DNA of 11,889 nt from CAMCYM01 sp041191165 (GTDB lineage: Bacteria; Bacteroidota; Bacteroidia; Flavobacteriales_D; Sanyastnellaceae). Positions 6,516 through 11,889 of this stretch are shown piece after piece; the stretch's first letter is position 1, and every line of letters starts with the position of its first letter. The translations under genes were made by a program, and so were the position numbers. The notes below the pieces were generated by a model. The model made no database searches, was not told the origin of the DNA, and was given only the letters and a program-made list of their open reading frames with translations. The DNA is taken from contig JBEEPJ010000049.1 in NCBI GenBank assembly GCA_041191165.1, forward strand, positions 1-11,889. The letters are read 5' to 3'.

Positions 6516-7436
6516 ATGATCAGGAGAGAAGTACGACGGATTTGGAGCCAAGGGGATCTGCTGACCCGGTTGATTTTCTTCCATGTCTTGGTTTTTGCCG
6601 GGGTGAAGACCCTTCAACTCCTGGGAAGGCTCGGAATGGGGCCGACCGAGGCCGAGCGTTGGATGGCCACTTCCTGGAAATGGGAAATCCTTCGGTCCCA
6701 GCCCTGGTCGGTCTTTACGCATGTTTTTTTGCACTCAGATGTTTGGCACCTGGTGTTTAACATGCTCATGTTGTGGTGGACCGGGCGCATGTTCATCCAG
6801 GAGTTGGGCACGCGGAGAATGTTGGCCGTATTTCTGGCCGGCGGTTGGGTGGGCTGGCTGTTCTATGCGGTCATGCTCAATGCCTTTCCCGGATTGCGCA
6901 CGGGCGACTACGCCTTGGGGGCCAGTGCCGCGGTGATGGCAGTTTTCGTGGCGGTGGCTACGGAAGTGCCGGATCGCAAGGTCGCAATCGTCTTGTTAGG
7001 ACCGGTGGCGCTGAAGTACCTCGCCTTGTTGTACGTGTTGCTGGATTACTTCGCCTTGGGCGATGGAGACAATGCAGGGGGGAATCTGGCCCACCTCGGC
7101 GGTGCGGCCTTCGGCTTCTTCTGGGCGCGTCAATGGCAGTCAGGCAGGGACATCACCCGGGGATTGGAGCGGGTGTTGGATGTGATTTTTGGTTGGTTAC
7201 CGGGCGGCAAGATGCGGGTGGTGGGAGGAAGTGCTGTGGGGACAGGGCGCAGCCGAATGGGATGGCGCCGTTCCCAGAAGCCCCAGCGCGCGAAGTCGGA
7301 TGAGGAGTTCAACCTGGAAAAGCGAGAGCAAGAGGCGCAGTTGGACGCCATACTGGACAAAATCGCGCGACACGGTTACGATCGCTTGTCCGCTGCGGAG
7401 AAGGAGTTTTTGTTTCGCCAATCCAACAAGCGCTGA
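6516..7436 (+). CDS. Rhomboid family intramembrane serine protease (second), with C-terminal DUF6576-like tail
   Basis: A 306-residue second rhomboid, clearly diverged from the first. The dyad is Ser137 (GASAAV, with Ala in place of the Gly of the more usual GxSG) and His193 (NLAHLGGAAFGF). THVFLHSDVWHLVFNM (68-83) is the L1/TM2 motif. After the sixth span (about residue 203) there is a basic cytoplasmic linker, then a charged helical tail (265-306) reading EKREQEAQLDAILDKI...LSAAEKEFLFRQSNK. This matches the DUF6576-type tail I recall on Bacteroidota rhomboids. It starts 12 bases after the first rhomboid gene and its TGA abuts the next ATG. The two proteases probably have different substrates. 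Confidence 0.92.
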   Translation: MIRREVRRIWSQGDLLTRLIFFHVLVFAGVKTLQLLGRLGMGPTEAERWMATSWKWEILRSQPWSVFTHVFLHSDVWHLVFNMLMLWWTGRMFIQELGTRRMLAVFLAGGWVGWLFYAVMLNAFPGLRTGDYALGASAAVMAVFVAVATEVPDRKVAIVLLGPVALKYLALLYVLLDYFALGDGDNAGGNLAHLGGAAFGFFWARQWQSGRDITRGLERVLDVIFGWLPGGKMRVVGGSAVGTGRSRMGWRRSQKPQRAKSDEEFNLEKREQEAQLDAILDKIARHGYDRLSAAEKEFLFRQSNKR

Positions 7437-8603
7437 ATGGCGAAAGGAGCCGCACGGTCTAAGGTGGCCCACAAACCCATGGGTTGGTTGGGGTGGGGAA
7501 GTGGCTTGCTTCTGGTTCCGGGGCAAGTGGGGGTGATGGCCGCGGAAGTAGCCACGCGGGTGAGTCCTGTGGATTTTCCGTACCTCGCCCCCTTCGGACT
7601 GGTCTATCCATGGGCGTTGCTGCTGCTGCTGCTGGGCATGATGTGGCGGCTGATTCAGGGGAGGTTTGCGGGGCTGGTCGTGCCGTTGGTGGTTTGCATC
7701 ATCACCTGGTCACACGTCAGGCTCACCTGGGGGGGGAGTGGCAGCGAATCGGATGCCACGCAAGGAGGTCATACGGCGCTGGATGCCCCCTTGAAAGATT
7801 CCCTGGAAGTGATGAGCTGGAATGTGCGCCAGTTTGATCGTTTTGGTTGGTTGGGCGGAGCCCAAATCCGGGATGAAATCCTCACCACCCTCCAAGAGGC
7901 CCAACCCCACATCCTGTGCATCCAGGAGTGCTTTCTGGAGGAAGGCAAAAAAGCGTATCTCACGCTGGCCCAACTGAAGGAACGCACCGGACTGCCCCAC
8001 GCGCACACCGAGTGGGACGCTTCGAAATCCCCGGATCAGCGCATGGGACTGGTGACCTTGAGTCGGTACCCTGTGGTGGGCACCGTGCACATTCGGTTCG
8101 AAAACGACCGGGACAACGCCGCTTTGGCCACAGATCTCCGGGTGGGGGAGGACACCATTCGGGTGATCAATGCGCACCTGAGCTCCATTCGGCTCGATCG
8201 GCAGGATTACGAGGCCGTGCGCCGAGGCCCGGATGCCGGGGAGCGGGCGAAGCTCTGGCGGCGGTTGCGGATGGCTTGGGAAAAAAGGGCGCTCCAGGCG
8301 GAGCAGTTGGCGGAGTTTATCCAGGCGAGTCCCCATCCCGTCATCGTCTGTGGGGACTTCAATGACACGCCCGTTTCCTACGCCATGTCCAAGTTCCGGC
8401 GGTATGTGGTCGATGCCTTTGCCACCCACGGAAGTGGATTGGGCGGGACCTATATCGGGGACCTCCCTTCGCTGCGCATCGACTTCATCATGCACAGTCC
8501 GGCGCTCGAAGCGGTTCGCTTCGAGAAAGTGGGGGCTCGACTGAGTGATCACCATGCGGTGCGCACCCGGCTGGTGGGTCGAACCGGGCCGGCGCAGGAC
8601 TGA
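7437..8603 (+). CDS. Membrane-anchored endonuclease/exonuclease/phosphatase family protein
   Basis: A 388-residue protein with two or three N-terminal membrane spans (about 18-38, 53-70 and 76-92) followed by an EEP domain (about 122-380), most likely facing the periplasm if the last span ends outside. The metal-dependent phosphodiesterase motifs are all present: MSWNVRQFD (Asn129), CIQE (Glu164), INAHL (His247), CGDFND (Asp307, Asn309), RIDFI (Asp349) and SDHHAV (Asp371, His372). The family includes DNA nucleases, sphingomyelinases and inositol phosphatases; substrate cannot be told here. The ATG directly follows the TGA of the second rhomboid. Codons 62-66 are five consecutive CTG within the second span. 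It is the last gene of the plus-strand series and ends 34 bases before the convergent carotenoid operon. Confidence 0.9.
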   Translation: MAKGAARSKVAHKPMGWLGWGSGLLLVPGQVGVMAAEVATRVSPVDFPYLAPFGLVYPWALLLLLLGMMWRLIQGRFAGLVVPLVVCIITWSHVRLTWGGSGSESDATQGGHTALDAPLKDSLEVMSWNVRQFDRFGWLGGAQIRDEILTTLQEAQPHILCIQECFLEEGKKAYLTLAQLKERTGLPHAHTEWDASKSPDQRMGLVTLSRYPVVGTVHIRFENDRDNAALATDLRVGEDTIRVINAHLSSIRLDRQDYEAVRRGPDAGERAKLWRRLRMAWEKRALQAEQLAEFIQASPHPVIVCGDFNDTPVSYAMSKFRRYVVDAFATHGSGLGGTYIGDLPSLRIDFIMHSPALEAVRFEKVGARLSDHHAVRTRLVGRTGPAQD

Positions 8604-8637
8604 TCCGCCGCAGGAGCATCCGCGCAGGGGATGAACT
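8604..8637. other. Convergent gap between endonuclease gene and carotenoid operon
   Basis: This 34-base spacer is all that separates the two converging transcription units. I see no GC-rich hairpin followed by a T-tract on either strand, so an intrinsic terminator is not evident. Termination may be factor-dependent or lie within the opposing gene, giving overlapping 3' ends. Confidence 0.5.
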
Positions 8638-9390
8638 TTAACCCCCGTACGAGCGGTAGTGGGAGCCGTGGCGCCTGCGCTCCAAGGCCTCGAAAATGCC
8701 CACGTTCAGGCCCAGCAGCAAGAACCCATAGACCAAATCGTCCGCAGGCATCGAGAAAATCCGCCAGCCGGTGTTGTGGTCGGGGTTGTACCAGACGATT
8801 TGGTCTACAATGATGCTGGCATCTTGATGGAGCAATGGATACTCCCAAAACCGGATCCCGGTCAGGACCCCGTTGCTCACCACGAAGGGCACAATCAAGA
8901 CCAAGTAAGTCAACCAAAACCAGCTCATCCACAACTGTCTAGCCGCCATCACGTAAAGCAATCCTGCAGCGGTGAGCCAGGCAGATGTGGTGATATACCA
9001 AGCCCCGGAATGGGCCAGTCCCAGCCCCACACAGGTCATAAAAGCGGCAAAGGAGAGCGAAAAATGCCCCCATCTCAGGGGATTCAGCGGGATGAGGTAG
9101 GCCTTCAGGGTGGCGTAGGTGAAGACGCTGGCGTAGGGCACCACGATGAAAAAGAGGTACTCCTCCAGGGGCAGCCCCCCCAGCGTCACACCGATGAGGT
9201 AATCTGGATTGAACCCCCAGATGCCCTGCTGCGTGAAGTAAATGTCCCACAGCACGAAGAGCAAGGCCACAAACAGATTCGCAGGCCAGAAGGACCGCCA
9301 GTAGCGGTAAAAGTGCACCTTCTTGTCGAAGCTCAGCGCCAGGGGACCGGCCAGCACGGTGAGGTCCACCAATAGGTAAAGTCCCTTCAT
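8638..9390 (-). CDS. crtYcd: Lycopene cyclase, CrtYcd type
   Basis: A 250-residue hydrophobic protein with about six to seven spans, made of two half-domains as in the fused CrtYc-CrtYd/archaeal-type lycopene cyclases. It closes psi ends of lycopene into beta rings in the membrane. The first half carries PLEEYLFF (74-81), the canonical PxE(E/D) motif. The equivalent motif in the second half is PADD (215-218), followed by LVYGFLLLGLN, so the Glu is replaced by Asp. The start is the ATG at 9388-9390, which overlaps the crtZ stop in an ATGA junction; upstream frame extension to 9474 is out-of-frame crtZ sequence. A 14-base perfect inverted repeat lies within the gene. One-sided cyclisation would suit the monocyclic carotenoid predicted from the neighbours. 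Family call firm; strict product inferred. Confidence 0.9.
   Translation of the reverse strand: MKGLYLLVDLTVLAGPLALSFDKKVHFYRYWRSFWPANLFVALLFVLWDIYFTQQGIWGFNPDYLIGVTLGGLPLEEYLFFIVVPYASVFTYATLKAYLIPLNPLRWGHFSLSFAAFMTCVGLGLAHSGAWYITTSAWLTAAGLLYVMAARQLWMSWFWLTYLVLIVPFVVSNGVLTGIRFWEYPLLHQDASIIVDQIVWYNPDHNTGWRIFSMPADDLVYGFLLLGLNVGIFEALERRRHGSHYRSYGG
8729..8807. repeat. 14-base perfect inverted repeat inside the lycopene cyclase gene
   Basis: TAGACCAAATCGTC at 8729-8742 is the exact reverse complement of GACGATTTGGTCTA at 8794-8807, with a 51-base spacer. Extending by one base on either side breaks the match. In the coding sense the arms encode V-D-Q-I-V (around residue 196) and D-D-L-V-Y (217-221), the second overlapping the PADD motif. 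In mRNA this would be a 14-pair stem with a large loop. Confidence 0.85.
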
Positions 9391-9875
9391 GCCGCTGGAG
9401 TTGACCGCTTGGCTTTCAGGGATTTGCGCGCCTCGCGAAGGTACTTGGGGGGGACGTACAGCATCCCGAAGCACTCGCCGTCTTCAGGCCCGAGGTGCTT
9501 GTGATGCACCTTGTGGGCTTTGCGGATGGCCATGAAGTATGCGTTTTCCGTGCGCTTGAACCAGGGAAAACGCTGGTGGATGAACACATCATGGACCAGA
9601 AAGTAGGCCAAACCATACAGCGCAATTCCCGCGCCTATCCAGACCCTGACGTCCCCTCCCGCCATCAGGCCCGTCATGATGCACAGGGCACTGGGTACGG
9701 CGAAGATGAGGAAGAAGGCATCGTTCTTTTCGAAAAATCCAGGTTGGTGGACGTGGTGGTCTTCGTGGAAATACCACATCCATCCGTGCATGAGATACTT
9801 ATGGGCGGCCCAAGCCACCCCTTCCATCACGACAAAGGTGGCCAGCACGGCGGCCACGGCGATCAAGGTGTCCAT
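9387..9875 (-). CDS. crtZ: Beta-carotene 3-hydroxylase, CrtZ type (fatty acid hydroxylase superfamily)
   Basis: A 162-residue membrane di-iron hydroxylase that adds a 3-hydroxyl to beta rings. The histidine clusters are complete: H25-x4-H30 (HKYLMH), H37-xx-H40-H41 (HEDHH), H95-x4-H100 (HDVFIH) and H121-xx-H124-H125 (HKVHH). Three to four membrane spans surround them (about 3-22, 52-70, 77-94). Length fits the bacterial CrtZ family. The ATG at 9875 was chosen because family members begin just before the first span. It lies 13 bases inside the end of the upstream fusion gene. The frame is open upstream of this ATG, out of frame with the real upstream gene. The stop overlaps the cyclase start by four bases, so the three genes are translationally linked. 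Confidence 0.9.
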   Translation of the reverse strand: MDTLIAVAAVLATFVVMEGVAWAAHKYLMHGWMWYFHEDHHVHQPGFFEKNDAFFLIFAVPSALCIMTGLMAGGDVRVWIGAGIALYGLAYFLVHDVFIHQRFPWFKRTENAYFMAIRKAHKVHHKHLGPEDGECFGMLYVPPKYLREARKSLKAKRSTPAA

Positions 9876-11889
9876 GACAAGCAAATTAAGGTCAAAAAAA
9901 ACAGCGCAAAGGTGATCATAAGCCCGATGGCCACCTTTCTCGAAGGGCGGGTGGCGGGCTGCGGCATGCACAGGGCTGAGAGCAGGAAGGAGACGCCCCA
10001 CCAGCTCAGGTAGTTCTGGGCGGGGATGAGGTCGCCGGCCCAGGTCCACCAGCCGGCGCGGACGGCGACGGGTTCGAGCAGGAAATCGAGGGCGGTCATG
10101 GTCGTGGCGACGCCGGCGGCCCGGACCCAGCGGTTGGCGGCGAGACGGGGGAGGCCGGTGCGTTCGAGGAGGGCCTCGGTCAGGGCGTGGGTGCCGAGGA
10201 GCATGATGAGCCAGAGCCAGCCGAGGAGCCAGGGCACGCCCAAAAACCGCGGTCCCAGCCCTGTGCCGTAGGCGTAGTCGCCGAAGAGCCAGCCGGTTTG
10301 GACGCCGATGACCTCGGCCACGAAGCCCCCGGCGGCGACCGCTAGCCAGCCGAGGTGGGCGTTGCGCCACTGGCTGCGGAGGGCCAGACCGCCTGCGATG
10401 AGCAAGGTCAGCGGGGTGAAGCGGAGCAAGAACGGCGCGAATCCTGAGGCGATGCCGAGGATGCCCACGGCGTGCAGGATGCCGATGACGCCGAGGGCGT
10501 TGCGGTCACGGCGGTGGTCGGCACGCTGGCCCTCCGCGACAAGCTCGGCTGTGATGCGGGCACTGAGCAGGCACAGGGGAATCCCCCCGCCGGGATGCAC
10601 ACTGCCCCCGCAGAAATAGAGGCCCTGAAGGTCCGTCGAGCGGTTGCGGTGCCGCAAGAAAGCGGACAGGGGGCTGTTGGACGCCGCACCATACAGCGCG
10701 CCTTGCCAAGATCTCGTGCGCCGTTCGATTTCCTGCGGGGTGAGCACTTCCTCCCCGGCGATGAGCGATTCCAGCGGCAGGGGGGAGGGCATGGCGTTCG
10801 CGGCGCGGAGCGATTGCTCGATGCGGCGGAGCGTTTGGCTGCGGATTTGGCCTACAGATGCAGCATCCAACGGCGTTTCCCGGGCGGCCACATTGATCAG
10901 GACAAACCAGTTCTCACACCCCTCCGGCGCATCTTCCGGCGTGAGCTTGGAGGTGATGTTCACGTAGACGGTCGCGTCACTGACGGGCATCCCATCCTGC
11001 TGAATTTCAGCGAACTCGCGGGCGTAATCGTCCGAGAAGAAGATGTTGTGCAGGTGCAGCTCCGGAAAAGTAGCCGCCATTTTCCAGTAGAAGATGACGC
11101 CGCTGGTGGAGCGCGGTTGGGACAAAATGCGCTCCGGGGCCCTGAGATCCGGCAGCAACTTGCGGTAGGTCGGATGCAGGTCCGCGCCCGAGACGACCAC
11201 TTGAGCCGAGTGGACCCGACCCCGTACATCCCGCACGCCGCTTACCCCCAATCCGTCGTGGAGAATCCGTTCGGCGGCCGTGTCGAAGTGGTACTCGACC
11301 CCCAGCGCTTCGCCCAGGGCGTGCAGGTGCCGGGTGATGCTGTACATGCCGCCCTCCGGATAGAAGGTGCCCATGCCGTATTCGAGGTGCGGGATCACCT
11401 GCATCATGGCCGGTGCGCGGTAGGGATCCGATCCGTTGTAAGTGGCGTAGCGGTCAAACAACTGAACCCAGTGGGCCCCGCGCAGCCGGCGTGCGTTGAG
11501 CTGGTGCAGGGTACCCAACCACGGAATACGCCGCCAGGCAGGCAGCACAGCCCGCAGCCTCCCCCCGCTGTTCCGACCCCACTCGTGGATGCTGTGCTCG
11601 AGGAAGACCCCCCGGGTGGCCTCGAAGACCCGCGCACTGTCCTCCAAATACCCCTCCAGCGCCTTCACCTCGTCGGGCGCCAGTCCCTCGCGGCGGCGGG
11701 CCGGGTCTGCCCAGGCCACCCAGCGCCTGCCGTCCGGCCAGTGGTAGTGCGTGGATCGGTCGAGCCGCCGATACGCAAAGGCCGGCGGCAAACGCCGCTC
11801 CCACGCCTCCCCCCAGGCCCGGGCAGCCTCCCGGGCGCAGGCATCCACCTCCTCCACCAAGGCCGGCCAAGTAAACAACGACGGCCCCA
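9863..11889 (-). CDS. crtD-cruF: CrtD-type carotenoid desaturase fused to CruF-type hydratase, 5' end outside window
   Basis: One open frame with two enzymes. It continues past the right edge: GPSLF at the edge is the early CrtI-family motif, so only about 55-60 residues including the FAD-binding glycine motif are missing. The TTG at 11878 is therefore internal. Numbering from it, residues 1-447 are a CrtI-superfamily desaturase. LHNIFFSDDY (276-285), VYVNITSKLTP (304-314), DAPEGCENWFVLINV (316-330) and CGGSVHPGGGIPLC (423-436) resemble Bacteroidota CrtD (1'-hydroxycarotenoid 3',4'-desaturase) more than CrtI. After a short charged linker (448-461), residues 463-671 are a polytopic CruF/DUF422 domain with GVQTGWLFGDYAYG (525-538), DFLLEPVAVRAGWW (598-611) and IPAQNYLSWW. 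CruF adds water to the psi end to give the 1'-hydroxyl that CrtD needs. Desaturase identity as CrtD rather than CrtI is likely, not certain. Confidence 0.85.
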   Translation of the reverse strand, partial: GPSLFTWPALVEEVDACAREAARAWGEAWERRLPPAFAYRRLDRSTHYHWPDGRRWVAWADPARRREGLAPDEVKALEGYLEDSARVFEATRGVFLEHSIHEWGRNSGGRLRAVLPAWRRIPWLGTLHQLNARRLRGAHWVQLFDRYATYNGSDPYRAPAMMQVIPHLEYGMGTFYPEGGMYSITRHLHALGEALGVEYHFDTAAERILHDGLGVSGVRDVRGRVHSAQVVVSGADLHPTYRKLLPDLRAPERILSQPRSTSGVIFYWKMAATFPELHLHNIFFSDDYAREFAEIQQDGMPVSDATVYVNITSKLTPEDAPEGCENWFVLINVAARETPLDAASVGQIRSQTLRRIEQSLRAANAMPSPLPLESLIAGEEVLTPQEIERRTRSWQGALYGAASNSPLSAFLRHRNRSTDLQGLYFCGGSVHPGGGIPLCLLSARITAELVAEGQRADHRRDRNALGVIGILHAVGILGIASGFAPFLLRFTPLTLLIAGGLALRSQWRNAHLGWLAVAAGGFVAEVIGVQTGWLFGDYAYGTGLGPRFLGVPWLLGWLWLIMLLGTHALTEALLERTGLPRLAANRWVRAAGVATTMTALDFLLEPVAVRAGWWTWAGDLIPAQNYLSWWGVSFLLSALCMPQPATRPSRKVAIGLMITFALFFLTLICLSWTP
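9894..9901 (-). other. Run of eight T near the end of the fusion gene, possible slippage site
   Basis: On the coding strand the sequence is CTG TTT TTT TTG ACC, giving a T8 run 18 bases before the crtZ ATG. The zero frame reads on for nine codons after the run to the TGA at 9863. A -1 shift (or one extra T in the transcript) enters the crtZ frame with no stop before the crtZ ATG. The run and the frame relation are directly visible; use as a slippage signal is inference. Confidence 0.35.

Noticed and set aside
3603..6734. A 1043-codon open frame on the minus strand opposite mutL and the rhomboid genes
   Set aside because: It is codon-in-phase antisense to three genes that share a frame and stays open because TTA, CTA and TCA codons are rare in them. 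It has low-complexity, His/Pro/Arg-rich translation with no family motif, while the plus-strand genes have full catalytic motifs.
7617..7634. CTG repeat (five copies) as a phase-variation tract
   Set aside because: It is a trinucleotide run encoding leucines of a membrane span, so length changes would stay in frame.
9881..9890. TTAATTTG-like box as a promoter for crtZ
   Set aside because: It is one T short of TAnnTTTG, lies in the end of the fusion gene, and crtZ is already coupled by overlap.
11876..11878. TTG as a start codon for the desaturase-hydratase fusion
   Set aside because: The upstream codons read GPS, giving the GPSLF motif that lies about 55 residues into CrtI-family enzymes, so the gene continues past the edge.
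1..11889. CRISPR array, tRNA, transposon or phage genes
   Set aside because: No spaced direct repeats, cloverleaf arms, transposase motifs or phage proteins were seen on reading both strands.

Overview
The window reads as chromosomal DNA from a GC-rich member of the Bacteroidota. The evidence is a mutL / rhomboid / rhomboid / membrane endonuclease-phosphatase block of the kind I recall from that phylum, a long-form IspH, short gene junctions mostly without Shine-Dalgarno sites, TAnnTTCG boxes just upstream of two start codons, and a carotenoid cluster of the saproxanthin/myxol type. I cannot place it below phylum with confidence. Almost every base is coding and the gene-free gaps are all under 70 bases. 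I see no tRNA, rRNA, CRISPR array, insertion sequence or phage gene.

Left part (1-2323): the 3' part of a saccharopine dehydrogenase gene enters from the left edge. Its stop overlaps the start of a small exported, cysteine-containing protein. That gene converges on a minus-strand gene for an exported beta-sandwich-like protein, and a 12-base perfect palindrome holds both stop codons.

Middle part (2324-8603, plus strand): ispH (last step of the MEP isoprenoid pathway), a small single-span membrane protein, mutL, two different rhomboid proteases, and an endonuclease/exonuclease/phosphatase-family protein with an N-terminal membrane region. From mutL to the endonuclease gene all four genes share one reading frame, with spacers of 0, 12 and 0 bases, so they look co-transcribed and translationally coupled. 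The MutL C-terminal nuclease motifs are largely missing.

Right part (8638-11889, minus strand): a tightly overlapped carotenoid operon, read from the right edge inward. It holds a CrtD-type carotenoid desaturase fused in one frame to a CruF-type hydratase, then a CrtZ-type ring hydroxylase, then a small CrtYcd-type lycopene cyclase. Together these would put a 3-hydroxy-beta ring on one end of lycopene and a 1'-hydroxy-3',4'-didehydro group on the other, which is the saproxanthin structure. Phytoene synthase and phytoene desaturase are not in view and may lie past the right edge. IspH, about 5 kb away, belongs to the pathway that makes the C5 precursors.

The points most worth a second look are the CrtD-CruF fusion, a run of eight T at its 3' end from which a -1 slip would join it to CrtZ, a 14-base perfect inverted repeat inside the lycopene cyclase gene that covers an altered catalytic motif, and the degenerate nuclease site of MutL.
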